Assembly (NCBI GenBank): GCA_020796225.1
Contig: CM036755.1
Coordinates: 15,005,317 to 15,069,316, forward strand
Length of the DNA: 64,000 nucleotides
Source of the DNA: Arion vulgaris
Lineage: Eukaryota; Mollusca; Gastropoda; Stylommatophora; Arionidae
Reading direction: 5' to 3'
Shown: positions 10,516 through 21,203 of the stretch, one piece after another
Numbering within the stretch: the stretch's first letter is position 1
Layout of the letters: the number at the start of each line of letters is the position of its first letter
Program-made: the position numbers and the translations under genes
The notes under the pieces: generated by a model
The model's input: the letters and a program-made list of their open reading frames with translations, nothing else
The model's database searches: none
What the model was told of the DNA's origin: nothing

Positions 10516-10919
10516 TTGATACAACTAGCAAATCATAACCAAAAATTACAAACATATAAGCGGTTTTATGCTAAATGCCATGGAGAGCACAGTGGCATGC
10601 AGTTAGTGGCATGCAGACTTCACCGAGATTTGGAGGGACGTAGCTTGTTTCCTTCCAACTTTGTCGGATACACGCGGAATAAAGAAACTATAATTGATAA
10701 TTATAAAGATTATAGAAGTATTGTAGAAAGAAGCTACATATAAAGTAGTCCACAAAATTTCAGATCAGAAAGTTAACCAATTAACATTGACATCAGAAAG
10801 TGATGTCTACTGTCGCCAACAATCTTCCTCGTGATTATAGACTGGGTGATTGATTAGACAAACAACAGAAAGTGAAATACAGTAGACATTTAATAAACAG
10901 CTGACATGTCTAGATCTAT
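10516..10919. other. No gene seen
   Basis: The frame at 10,459-10,743 has no family motif and overlaps the SINE-like repeat, so I do not call a gene. Sequence at 10,800-10,915 faintly resembles the 61-bp unit that follows. Confidence 0.45.
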
Positions 10920-12323
10920 CAGATCCAGTGTGACATGAGTAACGTCAACTGTCTGCGATTCTACACTTTCTGTTTGAAGGCAGATTCAGTGTGACATGAG
11001 TAACGTCAACTGTCTGCGACTATACACTTTCTGTTTGAAGGCAGATTCAGTGTGACATGAGTAACGTCAACTGTCTGCGACTATACACTTTCTGTTTGAA
11101 GGCAGATTCAGTGTGACATGAGTAACGTCAACTGTCTGCGACTATACACTTTCTGTTTGAAGGCAGATTCAGTGTGACATGAGTAACGTCAACTGTCTGC
11201 GACTATACACTTTCTGTTTGAAGGCAGATTCAGTGTGACATGAGTAACGTCAACTGTCTGCGACTATACACTTTCTGTTTGAAGGCAGATTCAGTGTGAC
11301 ATGAGTAACGTCAACTGTCTGCGACTATACACTTTCTGTTTGAAGGCAGATTCAGTGTGACATGAGTAACGTCAACTGTCTGCCACTCTACACTTTCTGT
11401 TTGAAGGCAGAGTCAGTGTGGCATGAGTAACGTCAACTGTCTGCGACTATACACTTTCTGTTTGAAGGCAGATTCAGTGTGCCATGAGTAACGTCAACTG
11501 TCTGCGACTCTACACTTTCTGTTTGAAGGCAGATTCAGTGTGACATGAGTAACGTCAACTGTCTGCGACTCTACACTTTCTGTTTGAAGGCAGATTCAGT
11601 GTGACATGAGTAACGTCAACTGTCTGCGACTCTACACTTTCTGTTTGAAGGCAGATTCAGTGTGACATGAGTAACGTCAACTGTCTGCGACTCTACACTT
11701 TCTGTTTGAAGGCAGATTCAGTGTGACATGAGTAACGTCAACTGTCTGCGACTCTACACTTTCTGTTTGAAGGCAGATTCAGTGTGACATGAGTAACGTC
11801 AACTGTCTGCGACTCTACACTTTCTGTTTGAAGGCAGATTCAGTGTGACATGAGTAACGTCAACTGTCTGCGACTATACACTTTCTGTTTGAAGGCAGAT
11901 TCAGTGTGACATGAGTAACGTCAACTGTCTGCGACTCTACACTTTCTGTTTGAAGGCAGATTCAGTGTGACATGAGTAACGTCAACTGTCTGTGACTATA
12001 CACTTTCTGTTTGAAGGCAGATTCAGTGTGACATGAGTAACGTCAACTGTCTGCGACTCTACACTTTCTGTTTGAAGGCAGATTCAGTGTGACATGAGTA
12101 ACGTCAACTGTCTGCGACTATACACTTTCTGTTTGAAGGCAGATTCAGTGTGACATGAGTAACGTCAACTGTCTGCGACTCTACACTTTCTGTTTGAAGG
12201 CAGATTCAGTGTGACATGAGTAACGTCAACTGTCTGCGACTATACACTTTCTGTTTGAAGGCAGATTCAGTGTGACATGAGTAACGTCAACTGTCTGCGA
12301 CTATACACTTTCTGTTTGAAGGC
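10920..12323. repeat. Minisatellite, 61-bp unit, 23 copies
   Basis: Units begin CAGATTCAGTGTGACATGAG and contain AACGTCAACTGTCTGCGAC. The spacing is 61 bp throughout. A two-state variant (CTATAC versus CTCTAC) is scattered through the array, with ATAC mostly at the left and CTAC clustered in the middle. Each unit contains TGACATGAGTAACGTCA, an imperfect inverted repeat ending in a CRE-half-site-like ACGTCA. Whether any protein binds it is unknown. Confidence 0.95.
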
Positions 12324-12477
12324 AAAAGTGATGATGAATGCACATTCCTACATTACTTCGTTGTATCTATTTCACCTTTGCTACATAGTTTTACTGCGTC
12401 TTCCCTTATATCGATAATACTATTCATTATAGTCAAATTTATGTTTCTATATTCACTTATCTTTATTTATACATATA

Positions 12478-12586
12478 GAAAACAGGTTGAATGTATTTGA
12501 AAATAGATGTCTGCGAAAAGTAATGAACATAAGATGGGACGAATTCAGAAGTGATGAAATCAGAGAAATTTCTGGTCAACCACTAG
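12478..12586 (+). mobile_element. RTE-B fragment, plus strand
   Basis: Encodes NRLNVFENRCLRKVMNIRW and FRSDEIREISGQPLV, matching the minus-strand copy beside it. It stops at CCACTAGT, where the (AAT)n tail of that minus-strand copy begins. This head-to-tail inverted arrangement suggests the second copy inserted into the first. Confidence 0.75.
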
Positions 12587-13298
12587 TAATAATAAATAAT
12601 AATAATTCCTCTCGTACCGTTATACGTTACATAGGGCCTGCAAGCAATTTCTCCATATCGCTCTATCCTGGGCAACTCGCTCAATCTCCTCCATGGAACT
12701 GAGACCGATATTTCTTGCCTCTCTCAGCAAAGTTCGTTTCAGGGTCTCCTTAGGTCGACCTCTCTTTCTTGAACCCTTTGCTTTCCACTTCAATGCCTGC
12801 TTTGATATTCGTTGATCATTTCTCCTCAAGGTGTGTCCAACATATCTCCATCTTCTCTGTCTTATAACAGTTGTCACTAGTGGTTGACCAGACATGTCTC
12901 TGATTTCATCACTTCTGAATTCGTTCCATTTTATATTCATTATTTTTCGCAGACATCTATTTTCAAATGCATTCAACTTGTTTTCTATATCTTTAGTAAT
13001 TTTCCAACTCTCGCTAGCACATGTTAGGATTGGTACAACATTTGAATTGAAAATTCGTAATTTAGTTTTAATACTATATAACTTGCAGTTCCATATTTTA
13101 TAAAAGCTGACTTTTAAAAGCTGACTTTTAAAAGCTGATGTTGCTTTGCCAATTCGTATCATAAATTATTTTTTAACATTTCCTGTGCAATCAAAATTGC
13201 TATCTAAATAGGTGATTTGCTCTGTTATTTTTATCATTTTAGATTCCAGGGTGATATCTGCGTTACTTGCCATAGGTGTCTTCATTATATTTGTTTTT
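12587..13298 (-). pseudogene. RTE-B copy, C-terminal reverse transcriptase
   Basis: A 180-residue open frame (12,620-13,162) encodes the end of an RTE-type RT: IFNSNVVPILTCASESWK, AFENRCLRKIMNIKW, RRWRYVGHTLRRND, GSRKRGRPKETLKRTLL and RAIWRNCLQALCNV. The element ends CGAGAGGAATTATTATTATT on the minus strand. A three-fold repeat of CTGACTTTTAAAAG lies at its 5' side near 13,105. Catalytic RT motifs are absent because of 5' truncation. Close relative: 38,111-39,576. Confidence 0.8.
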
Positions 13299-13366
13299 TC
13301 ATCATCAAATAGCTTGTCCTAAGCAGAACTTTGCCACCCCAACAGTCCTTTGAAATTTTTCTCTCG
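13299..13366 (-). mobile_element. RTE-A 3' terminal fragment
   Basis: CATCATCAAATAGCTTGTCC and AGCAGAACTTTGCCACCCCA are the reverse complement of the RTE-A 3' end seen at 1,950-1,990 and 7,310-7,350. Confidence 0.75.
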
Positions 13367-13740
13367 CATATGCCAGATTTGACGATCTGAGAAGAATGCG
13401 CTGGTATCGCCTACCACAGAGAGCCAAACAGAAAAGGTATAATGAGTACAAAGCAAGAGGAAGACCACGCAAATGATGGAGCGACGGCATCAAGAACAGC
13501 CTTACGAAAATGAATATCAGCTTACAAAGTTCCTTAAGGCAAGCACACACAAAATCACTACATTCCCTTCTACCCCCAAACACTTCCATAAAGAAGTAAA
13601 TGATGGAAGAGGAGAAGAAGAAGAAGACGATCTGGGAGTAACTTCTTCTGACGCCGGGTCTTCTTGCACAGAATAGCGAACTTTTCAGGACTGTTGTCAT
13701 GGAAGTCAAGTTCCTGAAGGGACGAACTACTTGATGATGA
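13367..13740 (+). mobile_element. RTE-like 3' fragments
   Basis: Plus-strand sequence resembles the C-terminus of an RTE RT (YNEYKARGRPRK followed by a Trp). A separate 3' end, GACGAACTACTTGATGATGA, lies at 13,716-13,735. Too short and diverged to assign to a copy. Confidence 0.5.
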
Positions 13741-13947
13741 GGAGAATGAATGATTCCATTTATTGTTTAGTATTTGTCAAGCAGAATGTACGGGGCGAAT
13801 GGTTGTCCATACATCCTATGCAAAAATACGTACATCAAACTTAGTAGTATTGAAAGATTGTAGTAAAGTAAAGATTGCTGACATCAATATCCTGAAGTAT
13901 TATTGTTATCATAGTTTATTCCTGATAGTAAGTATATATATATATAT

Positions 13948-14190
13948 ATGACATGAAAATTGTGGCATATCCTTTACAGGACGCAGCCATCAACCACAGT
14001 AAACAAGTTATTGATTTTCTAGACACCACTTATACGTTCAGTAGTTTGTCATTTCTTTCTGAACAGTGATGTCTCTTTTTACCTTTGTAAAAATCCCACG
14101 GAAACAAATTTGCTTCCAAACTTACCCACCGTGGTTTGTGATCGACCTCACTACCACTTCAGCTACATACGCTCGGAGAGTATGAATCCA
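13948..14190 (-). repeat. SINE-2 copy
   Basis: Reverse complement of the SINE-2 at 7,793: GGACGCAGCCATCAACCACA, TATACGTTCAGTAGTTTG and CCCACCGTGG occur in the expected order, but the GGTTCAAATCC box B is damaged (GTGGTTTGTGATCGAC). A (TA)n run at 13,930-13,948 lies at its 3' side. A (GAA)n run follows the head at 14,208-14,224. Confidence 0.7.
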
Positions 14191-14419
14191 CACGTTGCTG
14201 AATCATTGAAGAAGAAGAAGAAGAATATAAGTAGGATACTTTGATCCAAATATATATATATATGTTCGATATAGAAAAACGATATTCTGGTCTCTCACTA
14301 TAAAGTGATTGATATCCTTGTGGTTTGGGTTAACACTTGTCTGTAGGTCTCTCTCGCAATCTTCGTCATCGGCCATTTATTCCATGAATTATTTTTGTAT
14401 CTCCTGCTTTTAGGATTTA

Positions 14420-14650
14420 TTTGACAGTGTGTGTAAGAGGAGGAGGGAGAGGTGGGTGGGGGTTATTGTTTCGGAACCTACAGGAAAAGAGGAGTAAGGG
14501 AAGGCCTAGACAGACCTGGAGAAGAGATGGAGGCTGATATTAAACGGATAGGTAAAACATGGAAAGAATTGGAAGGGATGGCAAGAGAGAAGAAGAGTTG
14601 GAAGAAGTTTGTTGAAGACCTGTGCTCCGTTGGGAGTTAAAAGGTGAAGA
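14420..14650 (+). pseudogene. Non-LTR retrotransposon C-terminal fragment
   Basis: Encodes KRIGKTWKELEGMAREKKSW followed by FVEDLCSVG, the tail typical of a group of APE-type RT proteins (GKTW..L..LA.DR..W...V..LC). It ends in a stop just before the 16-bp array. No RT motifs remain. Confidence 0.6.
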
Positions 14651-14658
14651 AGTTTCTA

Positions 14659-14754
14659 TTTGCTAACTAATCTGTTTGCTAACTAGTCTGTTTGCTAACT
14701 AGTCTGTTTGCTAACTAGTCTGTTTGCTAACTAGTCTGTTTGCTAACTAGTCTG
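14659..14754. repeat. Minisatellite, 16-bp unit, 6 copies
   Basis: Six tandem copies of TTTGCTAACTAGTCTG (the first has AATCTG). It starts within 20 bp of the end of a retroelement fragment. Confidence 0.9.
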
Positions 14755-15040
14755 TTTTACCATCTTCAAGCGTACTTCAACTGAGATATCTAAAGCATAA
14801 ATATTGTTGATATCATGGGAAGTTGCACCCTCCCAGACTACGTTAACAAGGTGAATAATTGTGTCGACACTCAGGCCATGATTGGTATTGTCACAAAATC
14901 TTAAGTGACGATATGAGTGAATAAACCGTCTAGAAAGTGAGATCACCGGGACCGTATGCTTAAGTGACAGAAAGCAATCAGATCGAAATGAACCAGTGTA
15001 GATGGCTGCGGTAAAACTGAGCAAACAAGCGATATATGAG

Positions 15041-15066
15041 GTGTGTTTAAAAAGTATCAGACCTTG
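15041..15066 (+). repeat. Mariner-like terminal inverted repeat remnant
   Basis: AGGTGTGTTTAAAAAGTATC followed by AGACCTT resembles the ends of several mariner elements. It follows TATATG, so a TA target is possible. I found no matching opposite end within the window, so this is at most a solitary relic. Confidence 0.3.
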
Positions 15067-15185
15067 AGCAGGAAAAACACAATTACTCATTTGAAATTCT
15101 GAAACATTAAACCCCTTCAAACTACTCTCTTTGCGACTGTACACGTTTCTTCCAACGGCCACAGAATTGTTCGAAGCATTCTTCT

Positions 15186-15850
15186 TCTTCTTCTTCAGCG
15201 ATCGCTGGTTATGCGTTTAGTTTACAGTGGACCACAAACTGGACAGTTGGCTTCAGGTCTGTCAGGTTTCCCCAAAGCTTAGTTTTCAGATCCACTGGGT
15301 GTAGCCACATGTTGCTTCTCATCTCACCTAGAAAATAACAGTCTTGCAGGACATGCTTATGTGTCTGTTTCGCCTGCTGGCACTGGCATAGAGCTGTTTT
15401 GACTTGTTCCTAATCTATGTAAGTGTCTGTTGGGACTGCAGTGTCCGATGCGTAAGCGAAATATAATGACCTGGTCTGTTCTGCTGAGGTCTTTGATGTA
15501 GTCGTTTCTGTAATCATATCCAGTGATTGTCTTTAAGTCTATTGTAAACATTCTCTTCATGTGGGTTTTGATGTCTTGAAAATACAGTGGCTGGTAGATC
15601 TGCTCTTTGGCACTGCCTTCCTTAGCCAAGGTCGCTACTTTCATTGCCTACAATGCCGCAGGGAGATTAATCTACTGCAAATGAATCTATGCATTTTTTA
15701 AAAGCTGAGCAAGATCTCTTTCTAGGTGCTGTTAGCGGGTTTAGCCTCCAGGGTTTGCATAGCTGACAGTAAGTCTATAGAAAAGACCATCTTGTCTGCA
15801 GGTCCTTGCAGTTTATTTTTGTGATGTCATCAGAAGGGCTGAACGTTTCG
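15186..15850 (-). pseudogene. LINE 3' fragment with RNase H end and GH-motif tail
   Basis: On the minus strand, residues KVATLAKEGSAKEQ match the end of an RNase H domain (GNE.AD.LAKEGS). Then comes RTDQVIIFRLRIGHCSPNRH, the conserved RLRTGH block that follows RNase H in several Jockey/CR1-related elements. A terminal LKTKLWGNLTDL-type segment follows. The copy ends in (AAG)n, seen as CTTCTTCTTC at 15,183-15,196. It carries stops and frameshifts. It is distinct from the I-like family, which lacks the RLRTGH block. Confidence 0.65.
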
Positions 15851-16107
15851 CTTTGTAGTTGGTACATATTCGACCAGATGGGGTGGAGGGGAGGAAGAGG
15901 GGGAGGGTGCGTCATAGACACAATATTGGCAACTGGACGCTTATTGTAAACTCCTGCTCGATCATTTATGGTTGCGAAGCATTTCCGAAAGGCGTATTTT
16001 GGAGAAGTGTAGCTTGGCATTCGCGATTTGCATACTGCCTTCTCATGACTCCATTCTGGTCCATTGCATCGGCATTTTCAACATGAGGAACATATTATAA
16101 TACCAAA

Positions 16108-16355
16108 GGGTCTCTGTGGCTGAGTGGTTAAGCCCTTTGCCTTGCGAGTCTAAGGTCGTGGGTTCGAATCCGGACCGCGGCCTTATGTTCACGAGTGCAA
16201 TTTTTCCAAGGACCCCTAGGATTGTTGCCGGAGCTACGGAGTTCGTGCTTTGTGCAATACTCTCGGCAGGTGGCGTACCATTTCTGCGGAGAGGGACCGA
16301 GCCATATGGGGTGAAACCCGGTGCAATGAAGTCAATCCTTCGGCTTTAAAACTTT
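16108..16355 (+). repeat. SINE-1 copy, most complete
   Basis: Starts GTCTCTGTGGCTGAGTGGTT (box A: TGGCTGAGTGG), then GTGGGTTCGAATCCGGACC (box B) about 50 bp on, as in a Ser/Leu-type tRNA head but lacking its long variable arm. The body reads GGATTGTTGCCGGAGC, TGTGCAATACTCTCG and CGGAGAGGGACCGAGCC. Minus-strand relatives are at 9,337 and 21,053. The readable frame through it is accidental. It could be transcribed by Pol III, though the sequence alone cannot show that. Confidence 0.8.
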
Positions 16356-16539
16356 TTAAAACTGTTATTATAATAGCAAGAAGTTATTGTCCGGAGAGTA
16401 GGGAGTCTATTGTTTTTCCCCAGGTGGGTGATGGAATTGGTGGCAGCTTTAATTTGTGTTCCAAGTCCACATGTTAGAATTTAGTGTGGTAGGGATCCTA
16501 AAAAATGTAAAGTCTGAATCAGATGCAAGGAATGAGCGT

Positions 16540-18000
16540 GTGTGCTATCATGATGATGATGCTGCTGGCAAGTTACAGCAGGTCTCTTCTTCTGAGTTGT
16601 AAAGTATCCCGAAGGCGTGCTTTGACTTCTTCACAAGTAAGTATATACTGAACCAATGTGCTTTTTCTTCCCATCTCATCTTCAAGTATACTGAACCAAT
16701 GCTTTTTTCCCATCTCATCCTCAAGTTCTTGGATGGTGACACTACAGTTATACATGACCACAATCAGCACTTGGCCACTAATTTTGTCAGTTTAGCATGT
16801 TGAGGGTCTACAAGAACGCAGCACTACTCTCCACTGATGTGAGGCCATCTTTGAAGGTGTTGTATAGAAGTTTGTTAGCGATAACACCATACCACTCTAT
16901 TGGATGTTTTCATATTTACAGTCCTCTGACAGTCAGGGAATGTTGGATGCTATCTTTCCAGTGCACACTTGATCGTCCAGAAGGTCTGACCATTGGCCTC
17001 CCATACTTGTCGGGGTTGGTCAATCTTCTCACATTCTGTATATATGTCCAAACCATATATTCCCAAACTTTTTCGGCCCATCGCCCGCTTTGCACGACAT
17101 AAACTTTGTAACGCCCCTCCCATTATAACAGTTTTGCCAACCCCCTCCCCCATATATATATACGTATACATGCTGTATTTTCTCTTCGACATAAAAAATT
17201 GATACATATTTATGTCACACATGGTCAATTTTCAAATGATTATATACATGAAATAGAAAATTGATGAATAAATGGATCGTGTAAGATGGGCATAAGATGA
17301 ATTAAAATGCATAATTCAAATTTTTTAATGATTATTCAATCGCAAAATCACGAAAAAAAACTACCCCGAAATGCTTCTGAACCCACTATCGCCCCCTTAG
17401 AAAGCTTCAGCGCCCACTTCGGGAACACATGGTCCAAACCATCGCTGTTGTGATAGTTTCACGCGGCTTTATAGTCTCGGTTTTAAGATATTACGTATTG
17501 CCTGGTTGCGAACTTTGTCCCTTCTTGTCTCTTGGACCATCTTTCTTAGATGCCTCATTTTCGAGGTTTGAAGCTGGCTTTCATGGACTGTGTTTATTGC
17601 CTAACTCGCACTCGAAAGTCAAGATTGGCATGTATATTGAGAAGTGTACATCAATCTTCGTTTTATTTCCTGTCTTTTTTCATGAAAAATCATGGATTTA
17701 TGACATGAAAGAGTCTCACAGCTGGTGCTATTCATCCACTCATCTCTATTTTAATTCTCTCTTCCAGTCTATTACAGCTCCAATGTATTTGAACTGATGG
17801 ACCTGTTCCAGAGGTTGATGTTCGGTCCTGATCTAATGTTTCTTTTTCTGTCTTGAGATCACCAAAGTTTTAGTTTTAGGAATACTAATGATCATCCCTC
17901 TCTTCTCGAGCTCTTCCTTCCTAACTAGTAGATTAAGCTGAAGATTTCACAATCAGATCCTCGTCGATCGCAAATACCAGCTCAGATATATACATTTAGT
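16540..18000 (-). pseudogene. Diverged RTE-like copy split by a hAT MITE
   Basis: On the minus strand the sequence around 17,440 and 17,045 reads TGGTTTGGACATAT, the codons of the WFGHI motif near the C-terminus of RTE-type RTs, with GRPMVRPSGRSSVHW-like basic residues following. The MITE at 17,054-17,431 interrupts exactly this motif. The rest is heavily decayed with no RT catalytic motifs, so the 5' limit is uncertain. Confidence 0.5.
17054..17431. mobile_element. hAT-type MITE, copy 1 (378 bp)
   Basis: Flanked by 8-bp duplications GTCCAAAC (17,046-17,053 and 17,432-17,439). It begins CATATATTCCCAAACTTTTT and ends CACTTCGGGAACACATG, so the ends are CA...TG with TTCCCAAA-type inverted termini typical of hAT. 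No coding region. Both arms carry GC-rich blocks (CGGCCCATCGCCCGC and CTATCGCCCCCTT). Confidence 0.85.
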
Positions 18001-18413
18001 TCATCTTTTGGTACCCTCTTAGTATAATATTGTAGTTTTCTTGCAGGCTATGATGACATCAACCAGTAGGAGAATGTAAAGGTAAGGTGACAGAATGAAG
18101 AGATTGTACCACTACTTGTGTGATACTCATGTAATCGTTCCGGAAATCGGTTGAATCTTGCGAATAGTTTCCATTAGGATATTGCCAAACTTTTGGCAAA
18201 ATTTGATACGATACCGCTGCTCCAGTACTTCCGTCATTTTGCGGGAAAATTAAAAGCGGATGAAATTCTGGATGGGATGTTCAGTATTCTATCAATCAAC
18301 ATAAAGGCAAATCCCTGTGTTTATTGTACAACAGAAGCGTATCTATTCGAGGGAAAAGTAATATAGAGCGATAATTCTTTACCAATCATAACAGTTGTAT
18401 TAGTGATTATACT

Positions 18414-18677
18414 GTGAATTCTGAACTAAAAAGGCACAAAGTGAGAGAACTTATATCTAAATTAACATTGCGACAGAGTGTGTTTAAACAATCAAGTAAC
18501 GTGATTGCTAGAGCTGCTGACACAATCTGCAATGTATTAACTAAAAGTAAGAAATCTTTCAGTAATGGAGAAATAGGGAAAGGCGCTATGATCATTGCAG
18601 CTGAAACTATGTTCAATTATAATATAGATAAATCTCCCTAAATAATCACATTGTGAAGTCTGACACAGCACATGTCA
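18414..18677 (+). pseudogene. hAT-like (ZBED/SCAND3-type) transposase fragment
   Basis: A 75-residue frame contains LRQSVFKQSSNVIARAADTI, then KSKKSFSNGEIGKGAM and MIIAAETMF. This pattern (S..V.......I....K.F..GE......M..AAE.M) resembles the N-terminal part of hAT-derived proteins of the ZBED, FAM200 and SCAND3 group. The catalytic DDE core is not present. It stops just before the hAT MITE at 18,686. Assignment is from recalled family pattern and is moderate at best. Confidence 0.45.
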
Positions 18678-18685
18678 CTTTAGAT

Positions 18686-19351
18686 CATAGATTCCCAAAC
18701 TTTTTCGGCCCACCGCCCACTTTGCACAACATAAACTTTGTAACGTCCCCTCCACATTATAACAGTTTTTTGTGTTTTTCCCGATCCAGAAGCACTTGAG
18801 CTTTTCAGCTCTTCGTCTCGGTGCCATGTACATCGTAACCCTTCGGTTCGGTGCCACGAACACCGTAAATCTGGGGAATCTGTGGCTTTTTCTGCCATCC
18901 CGCGGAATTGAACCCGCACACACAGAGGGATAGTCACCCGTAGTCCAACGCACTACGAACACGCTGGGCAGACGGGCTAACAGTTTGTTAAAGCCCCCCA
19001 CCCCCACATATATACATGCTTTATTTTCTCTTTGACATAGACAATTGATATATATTTCTGTCAAACATGGTCAATTTTGAAATTATTATATGCATGAAAT
19101 AGAAAATTGATGAAATAATGGATCGTGTAAGACTAATTAAAATGCAGAATTAAAATTTTAAATGATTATTCAATCGCAAAACCACGAAAATAATTTATTT
19201 TAAAATATTTATTATTAATTTCTTCTTTAAGGAGCCACTGACCCATAATCGCTTGAACCCCCTCCCAAATTCTTCTGAACCCACCATCGCCCCCTAGAAC
19301 GCTTCAGCGCCCACTGTAAGGGGGCGGTACAGTCCACTTTGGGAAAAGCTG
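18686..19351. mobile_element. hAT-type MITE, copy 2 (666 bp with nested SINE)
   Basis: Flanked by perfect 8-bp duplications CTTTAGAT (18,678-18,685 and 19,352-19,359). It begins CATAGATTCCCAAACTTTTT and ends ACTTTGGGAAAAGCTG. It is the same family as 17,054-17,431 but longer, through a SINE-4 insertion at 18,769-18,978 and extra AT-rich sequence near 19,195. It sits in or beside an I-like copy. Confidence 0.9.
18769..18978 (-). repeat. SINE-4 copy inserted in the hAT MITE
   Basis: Flanked by AACAGTTT (18,761-18,768 and 18,979-18,986), a target duplication, and absent from MITE copy 1. Minus strand: a tRNA-like head with GTAGTGCGTTGGACTACGGG, box B GCGGGTTCAATTCCGCGGG, then GGTGTTCGTGGCACCGAACC and GAAGGGTTACGATGTACATG. 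A second copy lies at 61,715-61,885 (+). Confidence 0.75.
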
Positions 19352-19359
19352 CTTTAGAT

Positions 19360-20740
19360 GGACATACACTCACGCGAACAGCATCTATGAGTTATTTGGA
19401 TGTAAAACTTGATCGCAGTCTATGCTTTAGGGACCATATCGATCAAGTTATTGCCAAGGCTCGCAATGCACTATCCGCACTGAGAATCATGGCGGCTGCT
19501 AACATTGAGCAACGCCTTCTTGTGCTACTGTACCAAGGTATTGTTCTGTCATGTATAGAATATGCATGCGCTCTCCTAACAATTAGTCCTACGCAAACAG
19601 TGAGACTGGAAAGAATTCAGAATGAGGCTATGCGCATCATTCTGGGATGCACCAAAGATACACCAGGAGTGTCAATGAGATTCCTTCTTGACCTCGCCAC
19701 TATTGCTAACAGAATTGAAAATTAGAGTTCGATCATACCTAAGAATCAAAGCAAACAAGAAATACCCTCTCCATGAAGAACTCATTAAGGAGAAAGGGTG
19801 TAGACTCAAGAGAGGCAGATCATGGCTGAGTCAGGCGGAAGATACTTTTAGGAAAATATGTGATCCTTCCGGAATTGAAACAGGAGAGGAATGGATTGCT
19901 GTGCCACCTCAATTTCAGACTGCTTTCACCGTTATTACACCTATTAAGAAAAACTGCGAACAAAATAATCTATCACTGATTAACGTGAAGGTAGAGGCCC
20001 TCTTGAATGACATCATCAATGATACAGATGTGGTTATTTACATCGATGGTTCAGTCATTCGTCAACAACGCTGTGCATGGGCTTTTTCACCACGCTCAGG
20101 AGGAAAAATAATAAGACAGGCCAGTGGGGCATACGCAACAATCACAAGTAGTTTGACAATGGAGGTTCGGGCGGTTACGGAGGCGGTGAAATGGTTGGCA
20201 TCTCACAACTACTGTCGTGTTTTCATACTTAGTGACTCCATGAGCATGATTCATAAAGTCGAATCAGGAATGGTGAGACGCAACTGGGTAGAGGTACTAG
20301 TACAGACAATGATCAGAGAAATCACCTTCATTTTTGTCCCTGGGCACGCAGAAGTTAGGGGTAATGAACGAGCTGATAGATTGACTGTCTTGGCTACAAT
20401 ATCAGAGGGAGCTGCCATGGATCGAAATGACATTCTTCACGCATTGCGAGAGTCTTTCCGAACAGAGGAGTTTCAGGGCTGTGAATCCCACTCGCTGACC
20501 AGATTGAGAGAGATGGGTGTCCATATTGGTGCAGCCCAAAAAGAACAACATACTAAATATGCAAAGAGATTGATTAATCAACATCGAACTGGCGTGTTTG
20601 GCCGCTGGACGCTGCTGGATTTGCTGAGGCGGAGATCGGAGCACCAATGGACATGTCCGGAGTGCTATGATGATAGTCTTCATATAGATAGATAAATCTG
20701 AACGTATGTCTACCATTCAGAGTATCCAATTGTCTCATTA
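19360..20740 (+). pseudogene. I-like element, subfamily 2: RT end and RNase H
   Basis: Two frames overlap by a frameshift. The first (to 19,725) has the RT connection region: SYLDVKLDRSLCF, IEQRLLVLLYQGIVLSCIEY and RIQNEAMRIILGC. The second (19,688-20,695) holds RNase H: VVIYIDGSV (first Asp), SSLTMEVRAV (Glu), FILSDSMSMI (Asp) and FVPGHAEVRGNERADRL (final Asp). The protein ends EHQWTCPECYDD. All four RNase H acidic positions are present, so this domain decayed late. The RT catalytic core is missing, its 5' side having been reached by the hAT MITE at 19,351. Closest relatives in the window: 50,270-50,690. Confidence 0.85.
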
Positions 20741-21050
20741 AACTGTAGTTAGACGGGTTAAATAGATTTCGAATAATTTACAATCTCAGCTATATCACGC
20801 CTTGCAGTTGTGTGAATATTTTTCATCTCAGTTCTATAAAAGCATGGACATTTTAGATATTGTACCACTGTGTGCATTTACTAGAACAGTTTGTTTTCTA
20901 AATTTACAGTAAAATATGCGGTTCTTCTTTTGTCGTCACACTGATGCTGGTTGTTGCACAATGTCGTGGTTTTTCTATATTTGTATTGTGCTGTTCTGGT
21001 GGCTTGGATGATTGATATTTTTGCTCTTTGGTATTTTTGCTCTTTGACAG
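20741..21050. other. No gene seen
   Basis: AT-rich sequence without motif-bearing frames. A short TATTTTTGCTCTTTG duplication occurs near 21,016-21,045. Confidence 0.45.
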
Positions 21051-21052
21051 AG

Positions 21053-21203
21053 TATTGCACAAAGCACGAACTTCGTAGCTGCAGCAACAATCCTACGGAT
21101 CTAGAAAAAACTGCAATTCGGGAACAGAACGGCGCGGTCCGGATTCGAACCCACAATCTTCGACTCGCAAGGCAAATGGCTTAACCACTCAACCACAGAG
21201 ATC
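21053..21203 (-). repeat. SINE-1 copy, source of the 45-bp array
   Basis: On the plus strand it reads ATTGCACAAAGCACGAACTT, then the reverse of box B (GGATTCGAACCCA at 21,142-21,154), then the reverse of box A (TTAACCACTCAACCACAGAG). The order equals the reverse complement of the copy at 16,108. Its head is the first unit of the tandem array. Confidence 0.85.

Noticed and set aside
8338..12323. Arrays of direct repeats resembling a CRISPR locus
   Set aside because: Units are contiguous with no unique spacers, the genome context is animal, and there are no cas genes.
12478..13298. A twin-primed inversion in RTE-B
   Set aside because: The inverted piece lies at the 3' tail side, not the 5' side, so simple insertion of one copy into another fits better.
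15041..15066. A complete mariner element
   Set aside because: Only one terminal-repeat-like end was found and no transposase nearby.
16108..16180. Functional tRNA gene
   Set aside because: Boxes A and B are present, but the acceptor stem does not pair and a SINE body continues; related copies occur elsewhere in the window.
19688..20695. Host ribonuclease H gene
   Set aside because: The domain is fused in frame order to an RT remnant and ends like other I-like copies in the window; it is retroelement-derived.
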